Assembly: GCA_032718475.1 (NCBI GenBank) | Contig: JAUCBJ010000755.1 | Coordinates: 1-59,989 of the forward strand | Direction: 5' to 3' | Length of the DNA: 59,989 nucleotides | Origin: Nemertoderma westbladi | Lineage: Eukaryota; Xenacoelomorpha; Nemertodermatida; Nemertodermatidae | Shown: positions 20,497 to 31,826 of the stretch, one piece after another | Layout: every line of letters starts with the position of its first letter | How positions within the stretch are numbered: the first letter of the stretch is position 1 | Program-made: the position numbers and the translations under genes | Notes under the pieces: model-generated | What the model was told of the DNA's origin: nothing | Databases searched by the model: none | What the model saw: only the letters and a program-made list of their open reading frames with translations

Positions 20497-23400
20497 TTAG
20501 GATGCTTGCGGAGGACTCCTGGGAGACTTGTAGTCTCCAGTCCTGTGCCGCGCTTCCTCTAGTAGCACTAACCTTTGCACTGGCCTATCTACTTTGCGGT
20601 TATCAATAGTCCTTACTGTTACAGTCCTGATCACGCCGTCTGGTGAAGGGTGTGCTTTCTGGATTACTCCCGTCATCCAGAACCTACGTTTAAGGTTTGC
20701 TTCTGCTAAGAGCACGTGGTCACCCTGTTGGAGATTACGAGTTTGCTGGTACCACTTAGTCCTGGCAGAGATAGAGGGCAAATAATGATCTTGCCATATC
20801 TCCCAGAACTTACACGCCAACAGTTGCGTCACCTTCCAGGCCTTGCGACAATAAAGGTCTCGGTCGTCAGGTATGGACGTTGGCAATAGTGACGTAGGTG
20901 ACTGCATGAGTAGATGGTTTGGAGTCAGTGGGAACTGGTTATCTCCGTCGTCGGGAACGAGTGCGATGGGTCTAGTATTTAAAATGGACTCTATCTCGAC
21001 AAACAAGGTGGTCAGTTCATCGTCTGTTAATACTCTGTTAACTGGCAAGGTCTTAGTCATTGTTGTTTTGACTGATCGGATCAGTCTCTCCCAAACCCCA
21101 CCCCTCCATGGACTGGCTGGAACGTTGAAGTTCCATTCAATCCGCCGGGGTTGGAGTTCTTTAGAGATCTGATCACGGTCTAGTCCATCCAAAGCTCGTG
21201 TGATCTCATTTCGTCCTCCTACAAAGTTCGTCCCACAGTCTGAGTGGAAAGTCTTTACGAGTCCGCGTCTAGCTATAAATCGTCGAAGGGCCAAGATAAA
21301 TGCGTTTGTCGTTAGGTCAGTAACACGCTCAATGTGTATGGCTCGACAGGCCATACACGTAAAGATCAAACCCCACCTTTTTACCATTACTCTACCTCGT
21401 TTGGTGTCGAAAGGACCGAAACAGTCGATTCCTGTCTCGGTGAATGGTGGTTGATATGCCTTTATTCTTGCCACGGGTAATTCGCTCATGATCTGGACAC
21501 CTATCCTGGAATGAACCTTCCGGCACACAATACACCCGCCCATTACTGAGGTTAGAGCCTTACTTGGTCTTATTAGCACAAACCTGTTTCGTAGTTGTGA
21601 GAGGCAGTGATGCCGCCCAGCGTGCTTGAGTTGGAGGTGTGTATCTAATATCATGGCTCGTTGTAACTCTAGCTGTTGTGGAATTATTATAGGGTACCTA
21701 AATGTAGCAGTTAAGTCTGTGGTCTGGAGTCGTGATTTGTGACACAGTAAACCGTGGTGTATGATAGGACTCCAGCTGAGAATGGGTGAGGACTTGATTG
21801 GACGACCCTGGGAGATGGCATTGAACTCACTTGAGAAATATCGCTGTTGGTAGTGGAGAAGAATATTTGTCTCACAGGCGTCCGTCTCTATGGTGGTTAA
21901 TTTCCTTGGGAAGTTACGTTTGCCGCCTAGGTATTGAGTGAAACGGCGTAACCAGGCCGTCTTTCTGCAGGCATCCCTCCAGGAAGCTGTTGTATTTACC
22001 AACTTGTCGTACAGTTGTCGAGTGGCATCATTGGGTGGTTGAGTAGCAATGTTTGGTTTGGAAGGTGAATTAATCAGACCCAAAGGCCTGTTCTGAACAA
22101 GGTTACCTTCTAAAATCTCGCATGTGGCTGAGACCCGCCCGGTATGTCCGTCTGGGTCAACTGGTACTTCTTCCTCCTCGGGTAGTTTACCCCTTTCAAC
22201 GCTATCTCGTGAATCCATCTGTAGTGGAGGTTTAAACTCGTCGATATAGATGGGTGTTACGTGTAGACTTTCGTTTGCAGTAGAAGTTGTTGTTATAGTG
22301 GTTGGTTGTGATGTCGGGATGTTACGTGACCGCAGGGTGATGCATGTTTCCACTTGGGTATTTAGAATACTCCGCTCCAATGGGTTTACCGCAGTGGCTG
22401 GGTCGTTGGTTTTATGGGAGGTTGTTATGAGTGTGCCCGAAGATCCACTTTGGGTGTGTCCTTTCTTTGGTTTGCCAGTCGTCTTTGACTTTGACTTCAC
22501 TTGGGTCACATGTTTAACTTCGGCGTCCTTAGGTAGACTATTTGATTTGGCGTCAAAGAGCGGTGGCCACTGGTCTCTCGGCTTAGTTAGGAAGGCAGGA
22601 CCATATAACCAAAATTTTCTTACCTCTGGGTCGCAGAATTCTGATGGCATCATCCCTCTAGAGGCTATGTCTCCAGGGTTTTGGTCTCCAGGACAGTGTC
22701 GCCAGTCTTCCTTGAGGGAATGATCGAGGATTTCAGCCCTCCGGTTAGCTACAAATGTTTTAAAATTGACTGTCTCACTGTTGAGGTAGAGGAGCACAAG
22801 AGTTGCATCAGTCCAATAGGTCACGTCTAAATTACCATCGAGCTCGCGCTGAATGAGTTTGGAGATATTAATAGCCAGCATTGCTGCTTGAAGTTCTGCC
22901 CGAGGGATGGTCATATATTTCATGGGCATTGTCTTTGCCTTCGAAGTTATAAGTGATGCTTCATAGACGTCTGGTGCCACCTGTCTACGTAGATATGCCA
23001 CTACCCCTAATCCATTCGTACTTGCGTCACTGAAACAGTGCAGTTCGATGTTGAGTGGGTACACTGCTTGTCGAGGGAAATAGACCCGAGGAATGACGTA
23101 GTCGGTGAGGAGTGGGAGCTGGTTCTCCCATTCGTTCCACTGCTTTGCTTGTTCCATGGCTATAGGTTCATCCCAAGTTAGCCCTGCCTGCCAGATGTTG
23201 CGTAAGTAGATGCGGGCTTGTAGTATGACAGGACTAATAAAATTCAAAGGGTCAAACAAGCGGCTCATGGTGGACAAACATATCCGCTTTGTGAGAGGTC
23301 CCGAGTTGGTGTTGACTTTTACGCAGACCCGGAAATTGTCGGAGTTGGGGTCCCATACTAATCCCAGTACCTTTGTCGTTGGCATTGACTCGAACTGCAG

Positions 23401-26400
23401 GTCGATGGACCCGCTCCCACGGTCAGCTATATCAAACGTGTTCACGAGTTCAGCGTTGTTCGAAGCAAATTTTGTGAGGTGAAAGCCTCCTCCTGCCAGG
23501 CACTGTTGCAACTGGTGTGCGACTTTGATCGCTTGTGTGGCAGTATCGCAACTTTTCAAACCATCATCTACATAGAAGTCTCGCTCTACAGTCCGGATAA
23601 CCTCCTCGTCGTAACTGTTTCGCTGGGATTGGGCGGTTCGTTTGAGAGCAAACATCGTACAGTTCGGGCTGTCCCGTGCTCCGAATATGCGTACAAGCAT
23701 TTGGTAGGTGGCTGGTGGTTGTTGTAGGTTGCCGTCTGGGTACCACAAGAACCGTAGGCTATCACAATCCCGCTCAAGTGCCCTCACCTGGTGGAACATC
23801 GCTTCCACATCACAGGTAAAAGCAACGTTCTTCTGTCTGAAGCGCATGATCACACCGATCAAATAGTTATTCATATTGGGTCCATCCAGCAGTTGTGAGT
23901 TGAGTGACATACCCTGATATATGGCGGCGCAGTCATTGACGACGCGCACTCTCCCTGGTTTGTCTGGATGGACGACATAGTGGTGCGGAAGGTAGTACGT
24001 CTGATCGCTGGTGATCTCAGGGTGTTCCATACGGATCGCGTATCCTTTCTGTAGGTATTTGTCAATTTGCGCGCAATATTGCTCGTAGATTGTATCATCA
24101 CGGAGCAGGCGTAGTCGTATGGCCTTTAATCGTCTCAAAGCCAGCGGATAATTATTTATGAGCCTCGGCTGTGGGTTCCGCCACAGCATACCCACCTCAT
24201 AATGTCTGTCGGTTAGTTGGCGAATTGTGCTATCCATGATCTTCAGAGATCGCTTTTCTTCTTCGGACATTGCGACATCGTAACTCCCAGGTTCAGCAGC
24301 ATCTTGTTCCAACCACCTAATCATCGTTTGGGTTAGCTCCCGGTCAAGCTCTACTTGCTCGAGTTGTAAGTTGGTATCCTCCCCAGGAATATCCAATGTC
24401 CGTAAAGCAGGTTCTACAATATGCTTAGGAATTTCTGTTACATAACAGTGTGTTACCTCTACCTGTGGAGTTTGTGGGTGGTCTAGTATTGTCGCCATTC
24501 TTGGTGCCTTACTGGATTCGACTGGTACCTGAATGAATTTATGCATAATGGGTGTATCTAGTGTAGGGTACGTTTGTGGGTCAGGTGTCATACAGCTGGA
24601 AATTAAACTATTTGTTAAGAAACTAAAGGTACTACAGGTGTCGTCGCCCTGCGTGGTCGCGTTTGAGTCTCTCAAAGGTGTTCGTGTGTACCAACCTATT
24701 GGTGTCCGACAAGCATAAGGATTTCCAGCTACTATGACTGCTGGACGTGTTTCCCAAACCTGATGAAGGTTAAACTGATCGGTCCCAATTAGCATTGCCA
24801 CGGGCTTATAATTGACTGGGCATTCTGGAACACCTAGATGTCTGAAATAGTCACGATCTTCCTGACATTGTTCCGGTACCGGACCGAGTAGCTTGGAAAA
24901 GTCCTTGGTTGCGGCGAATGTTAGATCCCTAACTGGAAGTAACTTTCTTTCTGGCGTGCTGTGTAGCTCCTTGGGTAACAGTGTGTCCAATGACAGTTTG
25001 ACACGTGTAACTGGCATTGCCTGTTTACCGTGTATGCTACTTACTGTATATTTTGCTTTCTTACCTTGACTTAGATCAGTCACTACTTCTGCTATGCGCT
25101 CATCTACATAACTGTGTGAAGAAGCAGTATCGAGAATGGCGTATATACGCTTACTAGCCTTACTTCCGGTTACCTTAACTGGAATTATGCTAAAACCCTT
25201 CAATTGTTCTGGGGTCAATAATGTGGTTGAGGTAAGATCTACACCTTTTAGTGCATCAACAAAGTCATCCTCTCTCTGTTCTTCTTCGTCTGAAGATCCA
25301 GATTGTTCAGGGTAGTCCTCACAGTTGGGGGAAATGAAGGTACGAACAGTGTCAACACTGCGTGACTTGTTGGCGGTTATGCACTGCGCAGCCTTCTCAG
25401 AATGCTCCATGGAGAACTTCTTGGTTGGTGTGTGACTGTCCGTGTGGAGCAACGCGTCATGGTTGCGTCCACACATGGGGCAGGTCTTATCGCTAGGGCA
25501 GTTCTTCCTTTCATGTCCATGCATTGTGCAGCGCCAGCAGGCATCCAGTGGGCGAATCTCCATACGTCTTTCAGCAGATACGAGATTTCGGAATAACTTA
25601 CACTGTCGGAGGGTGTGCCCTCCAGATTTCACTCCCTTTATCTCACAATACTGGCAGCCCTTAAAATTACTAGGTAGTTTTTGCCTTAATTGTTTTGGTC
25701 CAATGGGTGCGGCTACCTTTGTGGTGCTGGCATAGGTCACTGTCTTATATGTCGGTTTGGGTCGAAGAGTTGGCGTTGAGGTACTGTCTGAGGTCAAGTA
25801 CTGGTCAGAGTAGTTTGATCGAGTATCAGCCAGGGCTTCTCTGGAGATCAGGCGATGAACATCGTCTAACCTTAAGTAACCTCCATCCTCTTCTCGGTCA
25901 TATTCCAAGAGGCGCCACTTGCGCCGTAACCTACCGTCTAGTCTACTAATGATCTTCTGAAGCACTGTCGGTGCGTTGCCATGTTCCAACTGTCCGATAG
26001 ATCTTAACGTAGAAATAGCATTCTTTATCTCATCCGCAAGTCGCAAGAGTTCTACTGCCTTTGTAATAGTGCCGCCACGACATAAGTCATCAATAACTGA
26101 TCTGGCCATACTTACAGTGCCACCGTATACTGAAAATAGTCTATCATAAGCGAGTTCGAATGCGTGGGGTACACCATTGAAGGTTTCTGCCAGACGTTTT
26201 GGTTCACCCTGTAACATCTGGAGGAAATAGTTAAACTTCTCAGTCGAAGAAAAGTTGCACGTGGCAATCTGAGTGTCAACAAAATCGATAAAGGTTCGCC
26301 AATGTTTTGCGTTTCCAGCAAATCGTGGTGGTTGTTGAGTTGGTAATCCTTGCCGTGCGGCGAACTTTGCAATTTCTTCGGCGACATCTGGTTTACTGAC

Positions 26401-28641
26401 TGTCATACCAGAGATAGCATGTAATCGCTCCTGGCCACACCGTGTGCTTTCACGTGGGTTAAAGCGGATGGCAGTTTCTGTCGGTGGGTCTACTATTGGT
26501 AGGCTAGGGTATTGCCGCGATTCTGATTGTGCTGGTGCAGACTCAGCGTAGGAACGTGAACGTTCTGAGTGTGATCTGTCCAACCTCTCTTCTATCTGTG
26601 ATAGTCGATTGCTCATTGGTCCCAGTACCTCTGTCATCATTGGTTTCATTGCTTCAGTTAATTGTTTCGCTGTGAATGTCTCGACTTTCGGTTGGATGGG
26701 AGTCTCCATTGGACAGAAAGTATATGGATTCTGTGTTCGCTCATGCTCATTTTTGCAGTTGCCGGCCGCTCCATTGCGAAATATTTCCGGTTGTTGGATT
26801 TCCGAGTGACTAGATGACTCACTTCCTTCAAAGTACGGAACACTCCTGGTTCCATAAGTCGTTCCACAAATTGTCTGGACTGCAGGGTCATGATAAAAAG
26901 GCCGTAGGTTCTGCCTTGAGGTTGTCAATCGCGACATATGTTGTTTTGGTTGGTGAGGTGTAGGATCTAATCTTTGTGGAACAGGATTGGATGGTTTCCA
27001 ACAACGCACAAACTTTTGACCTATGGGTTCTACTTCTAACTGGATAGGTGAACTACAATTGTTGGGGGTCTGATTTATAGATGACGATCTGCGGCTGTTC
27101 TGTGGTGGACCACTTACAATTCTCTTTGGTGAAGAGGATGCTTGCGGATCTCCAATCACTACCGGTTGAACTAACCTGCATTCTGGAATGCTGCGGATCG
27201 GTGTCACTTCATTAAAATTCGGTTTTGACCTCATTATACTTACTTGGGTTGTGGGTCTAGTTGAAGGATACTGTCGGTATAATTCCTCCTGTAAGTCCTT
27301 CCTCCGGTCTAGTGCTCCGACACTGCCGGCTATCACTCGCCGATCGTTTTTATCAAACTCCGATTGAAATCTATCTAAAACTAAAACTTTATGTCTTACC
27401 TTAGATTCTAGAGACTGGTCTCTCGCTTCCAGGTCCAATTTCTGTTGTTCCATAGCCAAATCATATGCTCGTTGTCTTAGCTCAAACTTAGCCCTTTCTT
27501 CCTTGGCTCGCCTTTCAGATTCATCTTTGCAGGCTAACATCTTGGCTTCCTCTATCACTAGTTTGGTCTTTATCCGACGCTCCTCAGCTTCTGTTCTCCG
27601 TCGCTCTGCCTCTGCTGCCAGTGTTGCCGCCAATTCGGCCTCCACCTTTCGCATCTGTGCTTCTTCCAGGTCGGCTTGTGCTTTCAGCTGAGCCAACTTT
27701 GTGGCGTTATCAAAGTGCATCTGTTCTGCTTCGAACTCAGCTTGCCGAGCGCGGTATTCTTCCTGCTTATCGACCTCCCTTTGGAGCCTCCTTATCTCTT
27801 GTTGTTGATGCAAAATCTCTGAGGATGTCTTACCATTTAAGGAGGTATCTACCAACTCGCTGCGAGTGCTAACGAGTGATTTCGTTAACAGAGCTCGTTC
27901 ATGGATGTATGCATTTGGGAGTTGATCCGTTAAGGCCACTGCTTGATAGAGTTCGACGGGTTGGACGCCACACTCTATAAGGTAGTCTTCTAGCGACTCC
28001 AGTCGTGCTGCAGCCATACCGAGTTCTTCTTCTTCTCCAGGTTGTAAGGACTCATCTGTGACAGACTCACCTAATAATTGGTTGGCACTTTCTTCCCGGA
28101 TTATACTTACTGTTTTTCTAAACTCAATGAGTTGTCTTCGCGCACTCACTAGCTTATCTATGATGCTTACCTGTAATTTTAAATCCCCCAATTCATCAGC
28201 TTGAATTTTCAACCGTTTTAAGTTATTGATTGATGGATATACTTTACCTTCTATTCCTATCTGGAAGCGGCACAACTCGCTCTTACTCATGGGGTAGGTT
28301 AACTCACGCACAATGCGGAGTCCTTCATTTATGGCTCGGGTTATTTGTGCCATGTGTCCTCCTAAACATCGATTTAGATGGAGATGACTACTGCCGGAGC
28401 TCACTACTTTTGTACTCGTTTTGGACCCTCTGGTCGTCATAGATGGCGGTAATAGAAAGTCCCTAGGTCTTTCAGAAGTCCTCGTCGTCCTGTCTGATGT
28501 CATAGAAACAGGCTGGCTTGGTGACGCCAGTGGGGTCCTTTGAGTAGACTGAAAGGCCCTCTGTCTAGATTCTTCCGCGTCACAAGAACTGTATTCAGTG
28601 GGGGGACCTGTCGTATTGTTTGGGTTGCTGCTCATTGTCAA
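20497..28641 (-). CDS. gag-pol: BEL/Pao retrotransposon Gag-Pol polyprotein, intact 2,714 aa
   Basis: One uninterrupted frame starting MTMSSNPNN. Approximate residues: 250-410, a long charged coiled coil; 770-860, a Gag domain of the DUF1759 type (PPRFAGNAKHWRTFIDF); 1030-1070, zinc knuckles (CWRCTMHGHERKNC, CPMCGRNHDALLH); 1165-1175, an aspartic protease (ILDTASSHSYVDE); 1520-1720, a reverse transcriptase with catalytic FYVDD near 1687; 1865-1970, RNase H (CFSDAST near 1868); 2330-2395, the integrase H2C2 finger (CIVCRKVHS); then the DDE core (GIDCFGPF, FHSDCGTNF, GGVWERLIRS at about 2405-2520); 2600-2690, the C-terminal integrase-associated domain (DUF5641 type). All the catalytic residues I checked are present. 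Gag and Pol are fused without a frameshift. Long terminal repeats were not found, so whether the copy is complete is unknown. Confidence 0.96.
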   Translation of the reverse strand: MTMSSNPNNTTGPPTEYSSCDAEESRQRAFQSTQRTPLASPSQPVSMTSDRTTRTSERPRDFLLPPSMTTRGSKTSTKVVSSGSSHLHLNRCLGGHMAQITRAINEGLRIVRELTYPMSKSELCRFQIGIEGKVYPSINNLKRLKIQADELGDLKLQVSIIDKLVSARRQLIEFRKTVSIIREESANQLLGESVTDESLQPGEEEELGMAAARLESLEDYLIECGVQPVELYQAVALTDQLPNAYIHERALLTKSLVSTRSELVDTSLNGKTSSEILHQQQEIRRLQREVDKQEEYRARQAEFEAEQMHFDNATKLAQLKAQADLEEAQMRKVEAELAATLAAEAERRRTEAEERRIKTKLVIEEAKMLACKDESERRAKEERAKFELRQRAYDLAMEQQKLDLEARDQSLESKVRHKVLVLDRFQSEFDKNDRRVIAGSVGALDRRKDLQEELYRQYPSTRPTTQVSIMRSKPNFNEVTPIRSIPECRLVQPVVIGDPQASSSPKRIVSGPPQNSRRSSSINQTPNNCSSPIQLEVEPIGQKFVRCWKPSNPVPQRLDPTPHQPKQHMSRLTTSRQNLRPFYHDPAVQTICGTTYGTRSVPYFEGSESSSHSEIQQPEIFRNGAAGNCKNEHERTQNPYTFCPMETPIQPKVETFTAKQLTEAMKPMMTEVLGPMSNRLSQIEERLDRSHSERSRSYAESAPAQSESRQYPSLPIVDPPTETAIRFNPRESTRCGQERLHAISGMTVSKPDVAEEIAKFAARQGLPTQQPPRFAGNAKHWRTFIDFVDTQIATCNFSSTEKFNYFLQMLQGEPKRLAETFNGVPHAFELAYDRLFSVYGGTVSMARSVIDDLCRGGTITKAVELLRLADEIKNAISTLRSIGQLEHGNAPTVLQKIISRLDGRLRRKWRLLEYDREEDGGYLRLDDVHRLISREALADTRSNYSDQYLTSDSTSTPTLRPKPTYKTVTYASTTKVAAPIGPKQLRQKLPSNFKGCQYCEIKGVKSGGHTLRQCKLFRNLVSAERRMEIRPLDACWRCTMHGHERKNCPSDKTCPMCGRNHDALLHTDSHTPTKKFSMEHSEKAAQCITANKSRSVDTVRTFISPNCEDYPEQSGSSDEEEQREDDFVDALKGVDLTSTTLLTPEQLKGFSIIPVKVTGSKASKRIYAILDTASSHSYVDERIAEVVTDLSQGKKAKYTVSSIHGKQAMPVTRVKLSLDTLLPKELHSTPERKLLPVRDLTFAATKDFSKLLGPVPEQCQEDRDYFRHLGVPECPVNYKPVAMLIGTDQFNLHQVWETRPAVIVAGNPYACRTPIGWYTRTPLRDSNATTQGDDTCSTFSFLTNSLISSCMTPDPQTYPTLDTPIMHKFIQVPVESSKAPRMATILDHPQTPQVEVTHCYVTEIPKHIVEPALRTLDIPGEDTNLQLEQVELDRELTQTMIRWLEQDAAEPGSYDVAMSEEEKRSLKIMDSTIRQLTDRHYEVGMLWRNPQPRLINNYPLALRRLKAIRLRLLRDDTIYEQYCAQIDKYLQKGYAIRMEHPEITSDQTYYLPHHYVVHPDKPGRVRVVNDCAAIYQGMSLNSQLLDGPNMNNYLIGVIMRFRQKNVAFTCDVEAMFHQVRALERDCDSLRFLWYPDGNLQQPPATYQMLVRIFGARDSPNCTMFALKRTAQSQRNSYDEEVIRTVERDFYVDDGLKSCDTATQAIKVAHQLQQCLAGGGFHLTKFASNNAELVNTFDIADRGSGSIDLQFESMPTTKVLGLVWDPNSDNFRVCVKVNTNSGPLTKRICLSTMSRLFDPLNFISPVILQARIYLRNIWQAGLTWDEPIAMEQAKQWNEWENQLPLLTDYVIPRVYFPRQAVYPLNIELHCFSDASTNGLGVVAYLRRQVAPDVYEASLITSKAKTMPMKYMTIPRAELQAAMLAINISKLIQRELDGNLDVTYWTDATLVLLYLNSETVNFKTFVANRRAEILDHSLKEDWRHCPGDQNPGDIASRGMMPSEFCDPEVRKFWLYGPAFLTKPRDQWPPLFDAKSNSLPKDAEVKHVTQVKSKSKTTGKPKKGHTQSGSSGTLITTSHKTNDPATAVNPLERSILNTQVETCITLRSRNIPTSQPTTITTTSTANESLHVTPIYIDEFKPPLQMDSRDSVERGKLPEEEEVPVDPDGHTGRVSATCEILEGNLVQNRPLGLINSPSKPNIATQPPNDATRQLYDKLVNTTASWRDACRKTAWLRRFTQYLGGKRNFPRKLTTIETDACETNILLHYQQRYFSSEFNAISQGRPIKSSPILSWSPIIHHGLLCHKSRLQTTDLTATFRYPIIIPQQLELQRAMILDTHLQLKHAGRHHCLSQLRNRFVLIRPSKALTSVMGGCIVCRKVHSRIGVQIMSELPVARIKAYQPPFTETGIDCFGPFDTKRGRVMVKRWGLIFTCMACRAIHIERVTDLTTNAFILALRRFIARRGLVKTFHSDCGTNFVGGRNEITRALDGLDRDQISKELQPRRIEWNFNVPASPWRGGVWERLIRSVKTTMTKTLPVNRVLTDDELTTLFVEIESILNTRPIALVPDDGDNQFPLTPNHLLMQSPTSLLPTSIPDDRDLYCRKAWKVTQLLACKFWEIWQDHYLPSISARTKWYQQTRNLQQGDHVLLAEANLKRRFWMTGVIQKAHPSPDGVIRTVTVRTIDNRKVDRPVQRLVLLEEARHRTGDYKSPRSPPQAS

Positions 28642-28685
28642 TAAATGTATGTGGGTAGGTGATAGTGGTCTGTAGCTAACTGCTA

Positions 28686-28697
28686 CACTTACCTTTT
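28686..28697 (-). promoter_or_regulatory. Consensus splice donor upstream of the BEL/Pao gag start
   Basis: Minus-strand AAAAG|GTAAGTG, with GT at 28692-28691, about 50 bases upstream of the Gag ATG. A leader donor at this position is what a spliced subgenomic mRNA for a downstream ORF would use. No acceptor has been proven. Confidence 0.4.
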
Positions 28698-28716
28698 CCT
28701 ATTGTAGTATAATGTA

Positions 28717-29182
28717 TACCCAAATAATACCGGTATTTAAAATAAAACAGCTGCCGTAGCAACTTACAAAGTACCGTATATAATTAGCTTCTAAATTGCT
28801 AATTTTATAATAATAATATGTATATGGGGTAACGCTATGCGCTACCAAAAATATTATAAATAAAATATATATAATAAATTATATATAGGTATTTACTATA
28901 TATATATATATAAATATATATATATGATAAATGGACAGAATGCGCGGTGGAAACCGCGGTTTGGCGAATACCCAAATATTACCGGTATTTAAAATAAAAC
29001 AGCTGCCGTAGCAACTTACAAAGTACCGTATATAATTAGCTACTAAATTGCTAATTTTATAATAATAATATGTATATGGGGTAACGCTATGCGCTACCAA
29101 AAATATTATTAATAAAATATATATAATAATTATATATAGGTATATACTATATATATATATATATGATAAATGGACAGAATGG
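28717..29182. repeat. Two direct copies of an about 215-bp segment, spaced 252 bp, upstream of the BEL/Pao ORF
   Basis: Copy 1 starts at 28717 and copy 2 at 28969. Both hold accggtatttaaaataaaac and end in a TA microsatellite followed by gataaatggacagaatg. They may be a subterminal repeat of the element's leader or LTR, but no third copy is visible at the other end of the element. 29183-30994 is unannotated: a (GT)n run at about 30225-30243 and no gene that I can support. Confidence 0.85.
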
Positions 29183-30994
29183 ATACAGGATGAAGAGAGC
29201 AAAATACATAAGAAATCAGAGACAGCGGAACCAATATTTTTCTGCCAAAATGCAAATTTTCCTAAAAATATTTTAGCTGTAAATACCCTCCCCCAGTCTC
29301 ACAAATACACAGATACCGACAATACAACTAACCCCGAGAGATGAAACAGATCCACATCGCGTGCGAATGGGAGACTCAACGTCGATGCCCTTTTTGTCAC
29401 CAACCGTGAGCTCGTTTGTCCACCAAACTTGCGAATCAGCCCAGATCTCAGCGTCAGCAGAAAAGTCGTCCTGTGAACCTGTAGTAATGTGAATGGAGAA
29501 TAAATCCTGCTGCCCAAAAAGTATTTACAAAAACCCAAATTTATTAGTACCGGTACAGTTGGACTGTAGCCTTAAATGTACCTTTTTCAGTACTACGGCC
29601 AACCCTAATGTAACCTGCTGTAACCTTAGCAAAAAAAAATGAAACTTTTCCTCAAATAATTTCTGCGTATGTGCAGTCAAATTTTGCGTCAGCAACGAAG
29701 AACCAGTAAGATATTACTGATAAAAGCGCACAGTCTACTAGCGTCTCAAGTAGATATGCACTCGGCCCGTTGAGGGGGAAATCTAAAGTACTTTACAGAC
29801 CAGTTGTTCTAGAACACAAAAATACCCGCGATAGCGCAACCAAACTGGAATCTAATTTGGCTACCGGGGTTGAATGGTCTGACATTTCCACCGCGGGGTC
29901 GCGGTTGGGGTTTTGTCCCACCAGGTAAAGAACTATCTATCTCCACCAGGCAGCGAATAGGGTTTCGTTTTGTCGCCAAACACACGTTCTACCAAACGTG
30001 TTATTCTATAATTTTTAACCAAAAAATCCGCAGGTACACAGACAACATCTGAGGAAAGTTTGTTTTTCAGTATCAAATTGAAACAATGTGATATAAAAGC
30101 TAATAGAAAAAAAAAATATATGGATCTAAATTTGTGCTATTTTGTAAAATACTGTCATTTATGCGGTCAATGGGTCTGGTCAAAAAATAAATTAGTTCCA
30201 GGATACAAGGAAAACCTGGTAACATTTGTGTGTGTGTGTGTGTCGAAACTTACCCTCCAATCCCACCTAAAGGATACAGGCGACTGCGTACGATTTATGG
30301 GGTTTTGGTCTACGCCCGACAGCACCTGCTAGACTACTGGTAGGAAAGAGAGGATGTTAGTGTACTACTGTAATAAATGAAATAGCCAGTCTAGCTGCGT
30401 TTTATGTTCTGGAAAATCGTATTTCCCACAAAAGTGCTAAAACTTGGCATATTATTTCAAAGCGAGTGGGTCTGAAAAGAATGTTAGTAATTCCCAAATT
30501 AGACCAGGATGATAGTGCTTAACGCTTAAGTACAGTAGTAGGAAACAACCACACTCGGTAGACAAAAAGTGCTAAAGTCTACCAACTGTAATGGGATTGC
30601 GGCACTCAGGCACTACGATACACCAAAATGTCAGGGTCAGCACAACCTGCTGGCCGGATGACCGCTAGACCTACTGGCCGACTGGCGTAATATCTTAGCA
30701 CCGAAACCCGGATTTGGTAGAATCTAGCAATAAATGTCTAGGCCTATATCATGTAGGCCTACTGTATTTAATTTTGTCGGCTTAATTTTGCGTCGCTATA
30801 AGACGCCTTATCTCAAAAACTGACAGAAGTTGGCGTCGAAACACTGTCTTACTTCTTGTCTAGCTAGCCGACCTCCCGAATGTGGCGGTTTCCGAAGTGT
30901 GGTTGGAGGTTTTGGGAGAACTGATTTCCGCTGGGTTTTATGGCATTTTGCTGGCTTCCCCTTCTCCTAGTCTGTCCGGGCCGACCTAATACGC

Positions 30995-31485
30995 CATGGG
31001 CATATTAACAGAAAACAACAACTTCAATCTGTCCATCAATGTATATTTACATTTACCGTATGTGTTAGGCTTGTTAGCCGCTAATTCAGTGATTACAGAA
31101 TTACAACAAAGGAATGAATAAGTTGCATGTCCAATCAGAGTTTCAAGTTCAGTATACAGTTTATAATAAATCAAGGATTAATAAGTAGATAAGTGTATGT
31201 TACGGCCGGTACTGCACTTTTGCGTTTTTTATATAGATTGGCCTCAACCGGAAGTTCCGACATTTTTAGTTATGACGCGGACATCTGCCATAAAGGTAAT
31301 GCAATCAGTAGTAAAGCAATAGCTGATTGGCTTCCTGCCTTAGCAACTGCCTATCGCTTATTGGACGATTGTATCAGCATAAATTAGCATAAATTTGTGA
31401 GGGATGTTTGAATTTACATACTGTACAGTGTAATCTAAAGATCTTTTTTAAAAAATGTGGGCCCGTCAATAATATAATTTTATAC
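30995..31485 (+). repeat. 0.5-kb dispersed repeat, copy 2
   Basis: Matches 18104-18608, including the 64-codon ORF (31193-31387, identical protein). Within that ORF the differences I see are synonymous (for example, aag to aaa in HKGNA). A 19-bp minisatellite starts exactly at its right end, after ttttatac. Confidence 0.8.
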
Positions 31486-31826
31486 AGAGATAGTTAGGTA
31501 AACCAGAGATAGTAAGGGAAACCAGAGATAGTAAGGGAAACCAGAGATAGTAAGGGAAACCAGAGATAGTAAGGGAAACCAGAGATAGTAAGGGAAACCA
31601 GAGATAGTAAGGGAAACCAGACATAGTAAGGGAAACCAGAGATAGTAAGGGAAACCAGAGATAGTAAGGGAAACCAGAGATAGTAAGGGAAACCAGAGAT
31701 ACTGTAGTAAGGGACAACAGAGATAGAAATGGAAACCAGAGATAGTAAGGGAAACCAGAGATAGTAAGGGAAACCAGAGATACTGTAGTAAGGGACAACA
31801 GAGATAGAAATGGAAACCAGAGATTA
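31485..31826. repeat. 19-bp minisatellite, about 17 units
   Basis: Unit agagatagtaagggaaacc, with two interspersed longer variants (agatactgtagtaagggaca). Open frames on the minus strand are repeat artefacts. 31827-33277 is AT-rich with no gene; a short actacagta triplet repeat lies at about 32730-32757. Confidence 0.95.

Noticed and set aside
29183-30994. Several ORFs of 60-107 codons around 28.9-30.3 kb
   Set aside because: They are short, low-complexity or lacking sense-like composition, and some run through TA microsatellite; no motif or splice context supports them.
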